From assembly GCF_003259185.1 (NCBI RefSeq), contig NZ_QGMP01000002.1, forward strand, positions 1 to 64,000: 64,000 nucleotides of DNA, given 5' to 3'. Shown in pieces: positions 54,235-63,815 of the stretch. Origin of the DNA: Isoalcanivorax indicus (GTDB lineage Bacteria; Pseudomonadota; Gammaproteobacteria; Pseudomonadales; Alcanivoracaceae). Position numbers and translations under genes: made by a program. The notes under the pieces were generated by a model. The model searched no databases and was not told where the DNA came from. It saw only the letters and a list, made by a program, of their open reading frames with translations. Numbering within the stretch: position 1 is the first letter of the stretch; every line of letters starts with the position of its first letter.

Positions 54235-55395
54235 ATGAGCGAATATTCCATCTTCACGTCCGAATCCGTGTCCGAAGGTCATCCGGATAAAATGGCTGAC
54301 CAGATTTCTGATGCCGTACTGGACGCGATCATCAAGGACGACCCCCATGCCCGGGTTGCCGTGGAAACCATGGTCAAGACCGGCATGGCCATCATTGCCG
54401 GGGAAGTCACCACCTCCACCTACGTGGATCTGGAAGATGTGGTGCGCCAGGTCATTCTGGGCATTGGCTATGACAGCTCTGATGTCGGCTTCGACGGCAG
54501 CACCTGTGCGGTACTGAATGCCATTGGCAAGCAGAGCCGCGATATCGCCATGGGCGTGGACGAGAAAGAAGACAAGGAAATCGGCGCCGGCGACCAGGGC
54601 CTGATGTTCGGTTTCGCCACAGACGAAACCGATACGCTGATGCCCGCACCGATCTTCTTTTCTCACCGTCTGGTGGAGCGCCAGGCGGAACTGCGCAAGA
54701 ACGGCGTGCTGCCGTGGCTGCGCCCGGACGCAAAAAGCCAGGTCACCCTGCGCTACGAGAACGGCAAGCCGGTGGCCATTGATGCCGTGGTGCTGTCCAC
54801 ACAGCATTCGCCGGACATCAGCCAGAAAGATCTGCGTGAAGCGGTTATGGATGAGGTGCTGCTGCCCGTGCTGCCGAAAGAATGGCTGCACGACAAGACC
54901 CGCTTCCATATCAATCCCACCGGCCAGTTCATCATCGGCGGCCCCATGGGCGATTGCGGCCTGACCGGACGCAAGATCATCGTCGACACTTACGGCGGCA
55001 TGGCCCGTCACGGTGGCGGCGCGTTCTCTGGCAAGGATCCCACGAAAGTGGACCGCTCTGCGGCCTACGCCGGGCGCTATGTGGCCAAGAACATTGTGGC
55101 TGCCGGACTGGCGTCGAAAGTCGAGATTCAGGTGAGCTACGCCATCGGCGTGGCAGAACCCACCTCCATCTCGCTGAATACGTTCGGCACCGGCAAGGTA
55201 GCCGATGACGTGATCATCGAGCTGGTACGTCAGCATTTTGATCTGCGCCCGCGCGGCATCATTGAGATGCTGGACCTGCGCCGCCCGATTTATCAGGCGA
55301 CGGCGGCCTATGGTCACTTCGGCCGCGAAGGCAACAACTTTACCTGGGAGCGCACCGACAAGGCCGCTGCGCTCAAGGCCGACGCCGGGCTGTAA
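54235..55395 (+). CDS. metK: S-adenosylmethionine synthase
   Basis: This 386-residue enzyme makes SAM from methionine and ATP. The N-terminal [24 protein letters not shown] holds the ATP/metal site. [16 protein letters not shown] and [19 protein letters not shown] (the phosphate-binding loop) are invariant motifs. The length matches E. coli MetK (384). It lies 33 bases after the regulator gene and is probably cotranscribed. No SAM riboswitch is visible in that short gap, so control by the palindrome upstream of the regulator is likely. Confidence 0.97.
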   Translation: MSEYSIFTSESVSEGHPDKMADQISDAVLDAIIKDDPHARVAVETMVKTGMAIIAGEVTTSTYVDLEDVVRQVILGIGYDSSDVGFDGSTCAVLNAIGKQSRDIAMGVDEKEDKEIGAGDQGLMFGFATDETDTLMPAPIFFSHRLVERQAELRKNGVLPWLRPDAKSQVTLRYENGKPVAIDAVVLSTQHSPDISQKDLREAVMDEVLLPVLPKEWLHDKTRFHINPTGQFIIGGPMGDCGLTGRKIIVDTYGGMARHGGGAFSGKDPTKVDRSAAYAGRYVAKNIVAAGLASKVEIQVSYAIGVAEPTSISLNTFGTGKVADDVIIELVRQHFDLRPRGIIEMLDLRRPIYQATAAYGHFGREGNNFTWERTDKAAALKADAGL

Positions 55396-55413
55396 GCCGA
55401 CGTCATACCGGCC

Positions 55414-55485
55414 TGTCCGAGGGGCGCTGCAGCGGCACGACCGCGAGGCTCGGGCACGGCCGGTAATCCGAACAACGGCGCCCAT
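55414..55485 (+). promoter_or_regulatory. S-adenosylhomocysteine (SAH) riboswitch
   Basis: The leader of ahcY matches the ahcY-type SAH aptamer. Helix P1 pairs TGTCCGAG (55414-55421) with CTCGGGCA (55449-55456), enclosing the conserved GGGGCGCTGC and the GAGGCTCGG block. The pseudoknot pairs GGGCGC (55422-55427) with GCGCCC (55478-55483) in the AACGGCGCCC 3' motif. These riboswitches turn on ahcY when SAH accumulates. The 3' motif ends about 30 bases before the start codon. Confidence 0.9.
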
Positions 55486-55515
55486 TCGCACACACTGTGA
55501 ATGGAGAAAAGACTG

Positions 55516-56904
55516 ATGAATGCCAAGGCAGAAACCGTTCAGGACTACAAGGTCGCCGACATTTCCCTTGCTGGCTGGGGTCGCCGGGAAATCGAGATCG
55601 CCGAAACCGAAATGCCGGCCCTGATGGCCATCCGCGAAAAATACCGCGCACAACAACCGCTCAAGGGTGCCCGTATCATCGGCTGCATCCATATGACCAT
55701 CCAGACGGCGGTGCTGATCGAAACATTGCAGAGCCTCGGCGCCCAGGTGCGCTGGTCCAGCTGCAACATCTTTTCCACCCAGGATCATGCCGCTGCCGCC
55801 ATTGCCACCGCCGGCACTCCGGTGTTCGCCTGGAAAGGGGAGACCGAAGAAGAGTACATGTGGTGTATCGAGCAGACCTGCCGCACGCCCGAGGGCGATC
55901 TGTGGGATGCCAACATGATTCTGGATGACGGCGGCGACCTGACCGCCTATATCCACGAGACCTACCCGCAGATGCTGGACAAGGTGCACGGCGTCACCGA
56001 AGAAACCACCACCGGCGTCCATCGCCTGTACGAGATGATCAAGCAGGGCACATTGAAGGTCCCGGCCATCAACGTGAATGACTCGGTCACCAAGGCGAAG
56101 AACGACAACAAGTACGGCTGCCGTCATTCGCTGAACGACGCCATCAAACGCGCCACGGACCATTTGCTGTCCGGCAAGAAAGCACTGGTGATCGGTTATG
56201 GCGACGTCGGCAAGGGCTCGGCGCAGTCACTGCGCCAGGAAGGCATGATCGTCAAGATCACCGAAGTGGATCCGATCTGCGCCATGCAGGCCTGCATGGA
56301 CGGCTACGAAGTGGTCAGCCCTTACCTCAACGGCGTCAACGACGGCACCGAAGCGTGCATCGACAAGACCCTGCTGGGCAACACCGATATGCTGGTCACG
56401 ACCACCGGCAACTACGATGTCTGCGACAGCAACATGCTGCGGGCGCTCAAGAAAGGTGCCGTGGTCTGCAACATCGGGCACTTCGATAACGAAGTCGACA
56501 CGGCCTTCATGCGCAAGACCTGGGAATGGGAAGAGGTCAAACCGCAGGTGCACAAGGTCTGGCGTGACCGCGCCGAAGGCGACTTCCTGCTGCTGCTGTC
56601 CGAAGGCCGCCTGGTCAATCTGGGCAACGCCACCGGCCACCCCAGCCGCATCATGGACGGCTCCTTCGCCAACCAGGTGCTGGCGCAGATGTATCTGTAC
56701 GATCAGGCTTATGCCAACCACAGCGATGCGGTCAAACAGCGCATGCTCAAGGTCGAGGTGCTGCCGAAACATCTGGACGAGGAAGTGGCGCGTTACATGG
56801 TGCAGGGCTTCGGCGGTGTGATTACCCGCCTGACCGACAAGCAGGCCGAGTACATCGGCGTCAGCGTGGACGGCCCCTTCAAGCCTGACCACTACAAATA
56901 CTGA
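55516..56904 (+). CDS. ahcY: Adenosylhomocysteinase (SAH hydrolase)
   Basis: This 462-residue NAD-dependent enzyme splits SAH to homocysteine and adenosine. Motifs include [16 protein letters not shown], the substrate lysine region [19 protein letters not shown]-binding [14 protein letters not shown] and the C-terminal PFKPDHYKY signature. The start at 55516 has GGAGAAAAGACTG upstream; an ATG five codons earlier overlaps the ribosome-binding site. The SAH riboswitch controls it, and metF follows after 15 bases. Confidence 0.97.
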   Translation: MNAKAETVQDYKVADISLAGWGRREIEIAETEMPALMAIREKYRAQQPLKGARIIGCIHMTIQTAVLIETLQSLGAQVRWSSCNIFSTQDHAAAAIATAGTPVFAWKGETEEEYMWCIEQTCRTPEGDLWDANMILDDGGDLTAYIHETYPQMLDKVHGVTEETTTGVHRLYEMIKQGTLKVPAINVNDSVTKAKNDNKYGCRHSLNDAIKRATDHLLSGKKALVIGYGDVGKGSAQSLRQEGMIVKITEVDPICAMQACMDGYEVVSPYLNGVNDGTEACIDKTLLGNTDMLVTTTGNYDVCDSNMLRALKKGAVVCNIGHFDNEVDTAFMRKTWEWEEVKPQVHKVWRDRAEGDFLLLLSEGRLVNLGNATGHPSRIMDGSFANQVLAQMYLYDQAYANHSDAVKQRMLKVEVLPKHLDEEVARYMVQGFGGVITRLTDKQAEYIGVSVDGPFKPDHYKY

Positions 56905-56919
56905 GGGAAGCCCGTTCCG

Positions 56920-57756
56920 ATGACACAGAAACATGGCATCAGCTTCGAGTTCTTTCCGCCGAAAACGGCGGAAGGGCTCGACAAGCTGATTACGGTTCAA
57001 CAGAAACTGCTGAAGAAGACGCCGGAGTTTTTTTCGGTCACCTTCGGCGCTGGCGGCTCCACCCGGGACCGCACCTGGGACACCGTGATGAAGGTACGCG
57101 AGGCGGGGATCGACACCGCCCCGCACCTGAGCTGTATCGGTCAGGATGAAGAGGAGGTCAGGGCACTGATCCATCGCTATCGCGACGCGGGCATCACGCG
57201 TCTGGTGGCGCTGCGTGGCGACATGCCTTCGGGCATGGGCATTGCCCAGAGCAGCCTGCGTTATGCCGATGATCTGGTGCGCCTGATTCGTGCGGAGACC
57301 GGCGATCATTTCACCATCGAAGTCGCCGCCTATCCGGAGATGCATCCGCAGGCGCGTTCATTCGAGGATGATATTGCGCACTTCAAGCGCAAGATCGACG
57401 CGGGCGCCAATCAGGGGATTACCCAGTATTTCTATAACCCGGACGCCTACGTCTATTATATGGAAGCACTGGAGAAGCTCGGCGTCTCGGCCCCGGTGGT
57501 GCCCGGCATCATGCCGATCACCAACTTCGCCAATGTGGTGCGCTTCTCGGATATGTGCGGTGCTGAAATTCCGCGCTGGATTCGCAAGGCCGCAGAGCAT
57601 TACCAGCAGGACGATGCCAGCTTGCGTGCCTTCGGCGAAGACGTGGTGACCCGGCTGTGTGAGCGCCTGCTGGCGCTGGGGGCACCGGGCCTGCATTTCT
57701 ACACCATGAATCAAGCCGGTACGTCATTGCGTATTCTGGACAATCTGGGGCTGTAG
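56920..57756 (+). CDS. metF: Methylenetetrahydrofolate reductase
   Basis: This 278-residue FAD enzyme reduces 5,10-methylene-THF to 5-methyl-THF for homocysteine remethylation. It shows ISFEFFPPKTAEGLDKL, FFSVTFGAGGSTRDRTWD, LVALRGDMP and AGANQGITQYFYNPDAY. The length is normal for the short bacterial form. It follows ahcY by 15 bases with ribosome-binding site GAGGGAAG. Together with metK and ahcY it leaves only a methionine synthase (absent here) to close the cycle. Confidence 0.96.
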   Translation: MTQKHGISFEFFPPKTAEGLDKLITVQQKLLKKTPEFFSVTFGAGGSTRDRTWDTVMKVREAGIDTAPHLSCIGQDEEEVRALIHRYRDAGITRLVALRGDMPSGMGIAQSSLRYADDLVRLIRAETGDHFTIEVAAYPEMHPQARSFEDDIAHFKRKIDAGANQGITQYFYNPDAYVYYMEALEKLGVSAPVVPGIMPITNFANVVRFSDMCGAEIPRWIRKAAEHYQQDDASLRAFGEDVVTRLCERLLALGAPGLHFYTMNQAGTSLRILDNLGL

Positions 57757-57786
57757 TATCGCCCCACCTCCGGGGAGACGGTGCAG

Positions 57787-59103
57787 ATGAAAGGCCACAG
57801 GGATGCCGCCGACCAGCTTTATGCGCTGGTTGCCAACGACGAAGACGCGCGCGTCTGCACCGACCTGTCCGAGGAGGCCTGCCGGGAAGTGCCCGGCAAC
57901 TTCTTCCGCATGCTCAGTAGCCAGGTGCTGACCAGCATCGGCGACCTGTTAATCAACCCGAAAACGGTACTCGCCTGGCTGATCGGCGCCGTTGGTGCGC
58001 CATCGGCGCTGGTGGCCTGGCTGGTGCCGATTCGCGAATCAGGCTCGTTGATCCCGCAACTGGCCATTGGCGCCTGGGTGCGCCGCCATCCGCAGCGCAA
58101 ACCATTCTGGGTGCTGGGTGCCGTGTTGCAAGGGGCCTCCGTCGCCGCCATGGCGGCCTGTGTCTGGTGGCTCGACGGGCTGGCCGCCGGCCTCGGCATC
58201 ATCCTGATGCTGGTGCTGTTCAGCCTGGCCCGTGGTCTCTGCTCCGTTGCCCTGAAGGACGTGCAGGGCAAATGCATTCCGAAATCGCGACGCGGCCGCC
58301 TTGCCGGTCTGGCATCGACGCTGTCCGGCGTCATCACGCTGGCGCTGGCGGCCGTGATTTTCCATGACGACACGGACCCCGGCCTGGCGCTGTATATCGG
58401 CCTGCTGCTGGCCGCCGCGCTGACCTGGTGGCTGGCGGCCCTGCTGTTCCATCGTGTGGAGGAATTCGACGGCGAAACCGGCGGTGGCGGCAATGCCCTG
58501 CGCACCGCCATCGCCAGCCTCTCCCTGTTGCGCGACGACCGGCCCTTCCGCCGCTTCGTCATCGCCCGCGCCTTGCTGATGGCCTCAGCGCTCGGCGCGC
58601 CTTTCATGGTGGTGCTGGCGCAACAACAGGGCGGCGGCGCCCTGATGCTCGGCACCTTCGTCATGGCCGCCAGCCTGGCCAGCGCGCTCAGTGCGACGGC
58701 CTGGGGCTATATGGCCGATGCATCAAGCCGTCAGGTGATGGTGCGTGGCGGCGCGCTGGCCTGTCTGGCGTGCCTGATGACCGGCGGCCTGGCGCTGGTA
58801 GAGAGTGATTTTTCCGGCGCCAGCTGGTTCTATCCGGTGGCGTTTTTCGTGCTCTCGGTTGCCCATGCCGGCGTTCGTATCGGCCGCAAGACTTATATGG
58901 TGGACATGGCTGGCGGGAACCGGCGGACCGATTATGTCGCCGTGAGCAACACGGCCATCGGTGTACTGCTGCTGGTGGCGGGAGGCCTCAGTGCACTGGC
59001 TTCACTGATCTCCAGCGCGGCAGTGCTGCTGTTGCTGGGTGCCATGGGGCTACTGGGCACCCTCAGTGCCTGGCGACTGCGTGACGTGTCGGCTCAGTCG
59101 TAG
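57787..59103 (+). CDS. MFS transporter
   Basis: This 438-residue integral membrane protein has about 12 hydrophobic segments and a cytoplasmic charged loop in the middle (RVEEFDGETGGGG, about residue 225). It has MFS features, including a motif-like LKDVQGKCIPKSRRGRLAG after helix 5 and GYMADASSRQVMVRGGAL. The substrate is not evident. The ATG at 57787 has GGGGAG at good distance; a GTG two codons upstream is closer than usual. It lies 30 bases after metF on the same strand, so a link to methionine-cycle metabolites is possible but unproven. It overlaps the convergent small gene by 10 bases. Confidence 0.82.
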   Translation: MKGHRDAADQLYALVANDEDARVCTDLSEEACREVPGNFFRMLSSQVLTSIGDLLINPKTVLAWLIGAVGAPSALVAWLVPIRESGSLIPQLAIGAWVRRHPQRKPFWVLGAVLQGASVAAMAACVWWLDGLAAGLGIILMLVLFSLARGLCSVALKDVQGKCIPKSRRGRLAGLASTLSGVITLALAAVIFHDDTDPGLALYIGLLLAAALTWWLAALLFHRVEEFDGETGGGGNALRTAIASLSLLRDDRPFRRFVIARALLMASALGAPFMVVLAQQQGGGALMLGTFVMAASLASALSATAWGYMADASSRQVMVRGGALACLACLMTGGLALVESDFSGASWFYPVAFFVLSVAHAGVRIGRKTYMVDMAGGNRRTDYVAVSNTAIGVLLLVAGGLSALASLISSAAVLLLLGAMGLLGTLSAWRLRDVSAQS

Positions 59104-59363
59104 AATTCGAGAGAAAGGTGGGTGGGCAGGGGGCGGGCTGCCTCGCTACCCGCATGACCAATATCCTCTGCAATGCAGGGACGCAGGCCCACCAGATCAA
59201 AACCGGACATGGCCACCGTGTGCCCCACGGTGTGACCGCGCTTGTGGCAACTTCCCACCGTATCCGCGACCGGTGCATGACGGTGACTCGCTGTCGCCAG
59301 CGCCAGTAACAGCGCCATCCCCAGCATCAGTACGAACACGTAAACAGGCCTGGACATCAGCAT
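59094..59363 (-). CDS. Small exported or membrane His-rich protein, 89 residues
   Basis: The protein begins with a hydrophobic segment (MLMSRPVYVFVLMLGMALLLALA) followed by a tail with seven His and two Cys residues (SHRHAPVADTVGSCHKRGHTVGHT, then CIAEDIGHAG). The ATG at 59363 has GGTGA 7 bases upstream; earlier ATGs in frame (59381 and 59405) lie in or beyond a Fur-like sequence. The His/Cys content suggests metal binding. I do not recognise the family. It converges on the MFS gene with a 10-base overlap. Confidence 0.5.
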   Translation of the reverse strand: MLMSRPVYVFVLMLGMALLLALATASHRHAPVADTVGSCHKRGHTVGHTVAMSGFDLVGLRPCIAEDIGHAGSEAARPLPTHLSLEFYD

Positions 59364-59375
59364 TTTGTTTTCACC

Positions 59376-59394
59376 CGGCATCGTTATCATTATG
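59376..59394 (-). promoter_or_regulatory. Partial Fur-box-like sequence
   Basis: On the minus strand the 19-mer contains ATAATGATAA and matches 12 of 19 positions of the Fur consensus, with the two left hexamers nearly complete and the third poor. It lies 13-31 bases upstream of the His-rich small gene's preferred start. Confidence 0.35.
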
Positions 59395-59580
59395 GGCGGC
59401 GTCAAAATGTGTCAGGGCACGGCAAAATGTGACCTGATGGGACACCAATGTGTCGATTGTTTATCACTGCCGGGCATGCACTAAAGTGCAGATTGATGTC
59501 GTTTTGTTGGGGGAGTGTTACGAGAGAACGCCCTTCTGGGCATTTAGTATCAGACGAAAAATACCACTACTATTTTCGGG

Positions 59581-60297
59581 TTACCTTTTTCGATAAAGGA
59601 GGTCCCACACACCGTGCCCCAGGCGCGCGCCACGGCGTTCGAACTTGGTTTCCGGGCGCCAGGCCGGTCGCTCCGAGAAATGACCCGCACCGGCGATATT
59701 CTCCCAGCCCGTCTCAGCCTCCATCGTGGCCAGCATATGAGCAGCGTAATCCTCCCAGTCGGTCGCCATGTGGAAGACGCCACCGGCAGCCAGCTTGCGC
59801 TGCACCAGCGAAACAAACCCCGGCTGCACAATGCGCCGTTTGTGATGCTTCTTCTTGTGCCAGGGATCAGGAAAATAAAGCTGCACGCGCGTCAGGCTGT
59901 CATCGGCAATACACTGTTCGAGAATCTCCACCGCGTCATCACAGTAGCTGCGCAGGTTCTCCAGCCCGTGCTCCTCGATCGCCATCAGCAGCGCCCCCAC
60001 ACCGGGACGATGTACTTCCACGCCGATAAAATCCATCTCCGGCGCCACGGTGGCCATGGCCACCAGCGACGCGCCCATGCCATAACCGATCTCGAACACG
60101 CGCGGTGCATCACGGCCGAACACGGCCTGTGCGTCGAGCACGCCGCCACTGCGCTCCAGACCATACACCGGCCAGAGCGTGTCCAGCGCACGTTGCTGGC
60201 CGTGGGTCAGGCGTCCCTCACGCAGCACGAAGCTGCGCACACGCCGCATGACGCGGCCGGTTACGGGGTCCTTGTCCTGTCTGATGAAATCAAGCAT
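59581..60297 (-). CDS. trmB: tRNA (guanine-N7)-methyltransferase
   Basis: This 238-residue enzyme methylates G46 of tRNAs. The SAM loop is [16 protein letters not shown] (about 70-85), and [20 protein letters not shown] supplies the conserved PDPW-K-KRHxKRR catalytic block. [15 protein letters not shown] and the C-terminal [17 protein letters not shown] are family signatures. The length equals E. coli TrmB (239). It diverges from rdgC with 154 bases between the start codons. Confidence 0.96.
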   Translation of the reverse strand: MLDFIRQDKDPVTGRVMRRVRSFVLREGRLTHGQQRALDTLWPVYGLERSGGVLDAQAVFGRDAPRVFEIGYGMGASLVAMATVAPEMDFIGVEVHRPGVGALLMAIEEHGLENLRSYCDDAVEILEQCIADDSLTRVQLYFPDPWHKKKHHKRRIVQPGFVSLVQRKLAAGGVFHMATDWEDYAAHMLATMEAETGWENIAGAGHFSERPAWRPETKFERRGARLGHGVWDLLYRKR

Positions 60298-60451
60298 GGC
60301 GGATCGGCATCTGTCTGTGGGCCCGCCATTCTACCCCAGCGACATGCCAGCGTCCCCGATTCAGCGGCCCGCATATGATCCCTTGAGGTCAGCCCCTCGC
60401 TCCGCTATCGTCCTCGCCTCTCAACCGCCGCCCGAATCAGGACGCAACGCC

Positions 60452-61363
60452 ATGTGGTTCCGCAATATCTCCCTCTATGTCAGCAGCAAGCCGTTCAGCT
60501 GGTCCACCACTGAACTGAATGATCTGCTCGCTGAAGTGCCCTGCCCGCCGATCAGCCAGCAGGCCCTGAGTGTCGATGGCTTCGTGGCGCCGCTGCGCGA
60601 AGATGACCGTCTGCTGCTGGAAAGCGACCACCTGCTGCTGGGCACCTGGCAGGAAACCAGCCGCCTCCTGCCTGCGGCGGTCATCAAGGAAGAGCTGGAT
60701 GAACGCGTCCAGCAGATCGAGGACCGGGACGGGCGCAAACCGGGCAGGAAGGAACGCGCGGACCTGAAGGACCAGATCACCTTCGAGCTGATGCCGAAGG
60801 CCTTTACCCGTTCGCGCCGGATTCCGTTCATGATCGACATGCTGCGCCAGCGCATTCTGGTGGATGCCCCCGCCAATCGCGCCGAGCAGGTCATCGCGGC
60901 GCTGCGCAAGGCGGTGGGCGACCTGCCGGTCAAACCGCCCGGAGCCGATCATGCCCCCAGTGCGGCCATGACGGCCTGGCTGCGCGCCCCCGACACGCTA
61001 CCCGGCGGCCTGACCCTGGGCGACCGCTGCGAGTTGAAGGCCGACAACGACGCCGGCAGCAGTGTGCGCTACACCGCCGTGGATCTGGGCAGCCCGGAAA
61101 TCATGGCACAACTGGAAAGCGGTATGGCGGTGGTCAAACTGAATCTGTGCTGGGACGACGCCTTCGAATTCGATCTGGCAGACAATCTGGACATCAAACG
61201 CCTGCGCGCGCTGGACATGCTCAGTGAAAAAATGGACAGCATCGACGGTGATGATGCTGTCAGCGAGCTACTGGCGCGCATCAGCCTGCAAGGCAGCCCG
61301 TTGCGCATGGCGCTGGACCGCCTGCTGACCTTCTTTACCGACACAGAGCAGGGCGCGGCATAG
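60452..61363 (+). CDS. rdgC: Recombination-associated protein RdgC
   Basis: This 303-residue protein has the RdgC N-terminus MWFRNISLYVSSKPFSWSTTEL, the middle LPAAVIKEELDERVQQIEDRDGRKPGRKER and C-terminal LDRLLTFFTD. RdgC forms a ring around duplex DNA and limits RecA loading. The start at 60452 gives the normal length (E. coli 303); a much longer upstream frame is noise. It is divergent from trmB and converges on the lipoprotein gene, with 17 bases between. Confidence 0.94.
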   Translation: MWFRNISLYVSSKPFSWSTTELNDLLAEVPCPPISQQALSVDGFVAPLREDDRLLLESDHLLLGTWQETSRLLPAAVIKEELDERVQQIEDRDGRKPGRKERADLKDQITFELMPKAFTRSRRIPFMIDMLRQRILVDAPANRAEQVIAALRKAVGDLPVKPPGADHAPSAAMTAWLRAPDTLPGGLTLGDRCELKADNDAGSSVRYTAVDLGSPEIMAQLESGMAVVKLNLCWDDAFEFDLADNLDIKRLRALDMLSEKMDSIDGDDAVSELLARISLQGSPLRMALDRLLTFFTDTEQGAA

Positions 61364-61380
61364 CGCGCCCTGCTGGCCCC

Positions 61381-63144
61381 TCAGAAGCCACTGACCGGCC
61401 GCTGCGGCGTCAGTGGCGATGAGGTCGGCGTCAGCCGCACCAGTGATCCTGCGGTGCGGGTATCCACGTAGAGCACATCGAACTCATCGGGGTCCGAACC
61501 GCCGTCACGGCGTGACTGCACCAGCCGGTATGGCCCCGGGGCCAGCCCGAACAGCCGGGCACCGACACTGCCCTCGGGCAAGTTGCCCAGCGTGACCGCG
61601 CCCGCCCGGGGATCTGCCGACGACAGCGCCGCCAGTTCGCCGTTGTCACGCAGCAGGAACACCTCCGAGGCCGACAGCAAACTGAGCTGGTCTACGGCTG
61701 CCGCCGTACCATCGGTCGAGGCACCGACCCACCGGGCATCGTGCAGGTTCAGGCTCTCACTGCCGTCAAGACGCACCGCCGCCGCCACCCGGATTTCCGG
61801 AAACCCCTGGGAACGGTTGTAGAAAAGCCAGCCGCCGCCAATGGCAAAGAAATCGTTCTCGATCTCCTGCCCGAAAATGCTGCGATCATCCGCATCCAGG
61901 ACACGCCGCCCTGATCCGTCAATATTCCAGGCAATGATCTCCGTGGGCGTCGCCAGGGCTATGCCGTTCTCCGTGGCCACCAGGAACGGGCCCTGGGTGT
62001 CGTTCACCTCTTCGACAAGCGACCAACTGGTGCCTTCTACCCTGACAAGATCGAAAGTCTCATTGAAGAGCAGAAACTCCCCCAGCTTGAAGAACAAGAC
62101 ACCATCGTGCGTGGCGATATGCTCGGCTGGCGGCAAGGCCGCACTGCCGCGAACCGGATCGATCTGGCCGAACACCGCCACCGGAAAACCATACGGCTCA
62201 CCGCTCGCGCTGAGCACCGGCTCCACGGTGCCCGCCCCCGCGCCGCCGGGCTGGTAGCGCCACAAGGTGGCCTGTTCCTCATCGATGCCGATGACCAGAT
62301 ACTGGCTGCCGTCTGCCAGGGGCGACCCCAGCGGCTGGACACTGGTTACCTCTTCCAACACCGCACCGCCAGCGTTGACGGCCCCGACCACATCCAGCGC
62401 CACATCAAGGCGCAGCAGCCTGTTGTTGTTGCCGGTATCGACCACCAGATAGCCGCCTCCGGCCGCAGCGCCGGCGTCCAGCACCGTGGCAACCGGCTCG
62501 TGGTCAGCATCCATTTCCAGGGGCGCCACCTGGCCACCATCGCCCACCGAGATCTGCAACCAGTCATCCAGCCGGCGATAAAGAATCAGGGTGCCGAGGG
62601 CATCATTCAGGTCGAACTGGAAAAAGGCGCCCTGCTGGAACGGAATCCCCCCCGGTGCAGACGAGACGCTGACCGGCGAGGGCATGGGTACGCCGGTATC
62701 GGTGCTCACACGCTGGTAGCCGAGACTTTCCGACAACGGCGGAAAATGATTCATGCCATCCCCGTAAAAGACTTGCACAACGCGGAAATCAGCAATGCCA
62801 CCATCGACGGTGATCGTGGCCTCATGAATCGGGAAAACAAGTCGCTCGTAATCGAAGTTCGGACCTGTCAGGCCCTCCGCCAGGCCAGCGTCAACCAGCA
62901 GGGGCGATGCCGGATTCTGCGGATCCACGGCATACAACCCTTCACTGCCTTCAATGGCGACGGTGTAGTACAGGTAATCCTGGTTGTCTGCGTCCCCGGC
63001 CAGACCACTGAGCACCGGCAGGGTATCGCCCCCCTGGCCACCTCCACCGCTCGGCCCGCCGCTCCCGTCGCCCGAACCACCACCGCCGCAAGCCACCAGC
63101 GCGCCCGCCGCAGCCATGATGCTCAGAAAAGCTATCCGTTTCAT
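61381..63144 (-). CDS. Lipoprotein with Gly-rich linker, possible beta-propeller
   Basis: This 587-residue lipoprotein has lipobox ALVAC with Cys19, then a glycine/serine linker (GGGGSGDGSGGPSGGGGQGG). The long beta-rich body has repeating segments such as LYYTVAIEGSEGLYAVDPQNP, LLRLDVALDVVGAVN and FNETFDLVRVEG, suggesting a beta-propeller. I do not recognise the family. The ribosome-binding site AGGAGTCAGGATA precedes the ATG. An exported protein gene lies 105 bases upstream on the same strand. An outer-membrane sensor or scaffold role is possible only as inference. Confidence 0.65.
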   Translation of the reverse strand: MKRIAFLSIMAAAGALVACGGGGSGDGSGGPSGGGGQGGDTLPVLSGLAGDADNQDYLYYTVAIEGSEGLYAVDPQNPASPLLVDAGLAEGLTGPNFDYERLVFPIHEATITVDGGIADFRVVQVFYGDGMNHFPPLSESLGYQRVSTDTGVPMPSPVSVSSAPGGIPFQQGAFFQFDLNDALGTLILYRRLDDWLQISVGDGGQVAPLEMDADHEPVATVLDAGAAAGGGYLVVDTGNNNRLLRLDVALDVVGAVNAGGAVLEEVTSVQPLGSPLADGSQYLVIGIDEEQATLWRYQPGGAGAGTVEPVLSASGEPYGFPVAVFGQIDPVRGSAALPPAEHIATHDGVLFFKLGEFLLFNETFDLVRVEGTSWSLVEEVNDTQGPFLVATENGIALATPTEIIAWNIDGSGRRVLDADDRSIFGQEIENDFFAIGGGWLFYNRSQGFPEIRVAAAVRLDGSESLNLHDARWVGASTDGTAAAVDQLSLLSASEVFLLRDNGELAALSSADPRAGAVTLGNLPEGSVGARLFGLAPGPYRLVQSRRDGGSDPDEFDVLYVDTRTAGSLVRLTPTSSPLTPQRPVSGF

Positions 63145-63249
63145 TATCCTGACTCCTGATTGGAAAGCTCCAATCTACGGAGATCAGGGGTTAAACACCT
63201 ATCCCCCTACTGGGCTACCCCGACAGGGGAGACGGATTCACCCGCCGCG

Positions 63250-63717
63250 TCACTGCTCATCCACGAGTAACGACACGCCGTAGGCACAGGGTGCAATATC
63301 GCAACTGGCCATTCTCACCACCACGGTCACCTGCATGTCCCTGACCGGTGTGTATTCCACAATCGGCACATCGTCGGGCAACAGGTCACTGGTGAGTGTG
63401 CTGCCATCGTGGTCAAGCAGCAGCAGGTCCAGATCGTCACAATCCATGTCACAGACGGCATAGAAAACATGGTTGACCCCTGCCCGAATCCGGAACGGAA
63501 TCCGGTCTTCTCCGCCGTGACCCAGGGCGCCGTAGCGAGGCGCGCCCAGCATCACATAGCCTTCATCCGCGAAGAACCGCGCGCCTTCTTCCAGCTGCAA
63601 CTGGACAATGCGATCAATACGGTCGGACGCAGATACCGCGCCAGTCCCCGCTATGGCGATGACCGCCATCATGCCCAGGCCGGTCTTCATCATGGCTGCT
63701 TTCATCACTGCTCTCAT
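63250..63717 (-). CDS. Exported 155-residue protein with four cysteines
   Basis: The product has a hydrophobic signal-like segment (MMKTGLGMMAVIAIAGTGAVSA) and a beta-rich mature domain. The domain includes FRIRAGVNHVFYAVCDMDCDDLDLLLLDHDG and a distal SCDIAPCAYGVSL. The two Cys pairs and the Asp-rich loop suggest a disulfide-stabilised, possibly calcium-binding pre-peptidase-like domain. Several start codons are in frame; the ATG at 63717 has AGAGG upstream. I cannot name the family. It may share a transcript with the lipoprotein gene that follows. Confidence 0.6.
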   Translation of the reverse strand: MRAVMKAAMMKTGLGMMAVIAIAGTGAVSASDRIDRIVQLQLEEGARFFADEGYVMLGAPRYGALGHGGEDRIPFRIRAGVNHVFYAVCDMDCDDLDLLLLDHDGSTLTSDLLPDDVPIVEYTPVRDMQVTVVVRMASCDIAPCAYGVSLLVDEQ

Positions 63718-63815
63718 CGCTCGAGGCCTCTGGTTGTCTGTCGTGTCTTGTTTTGCCGCGCCCACCGAACCCGCCCGGTCATGCCTGAGGGGGACACGGT
63801 GAATCAGATAAACAT

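Noticed and set aside
59448-60029. Plus-strand frame of 193 codons overlapping trmB
   Set aside because: Mostly antisense to trmB and rich in Pro/Arg/Ser; it has no convincing start.
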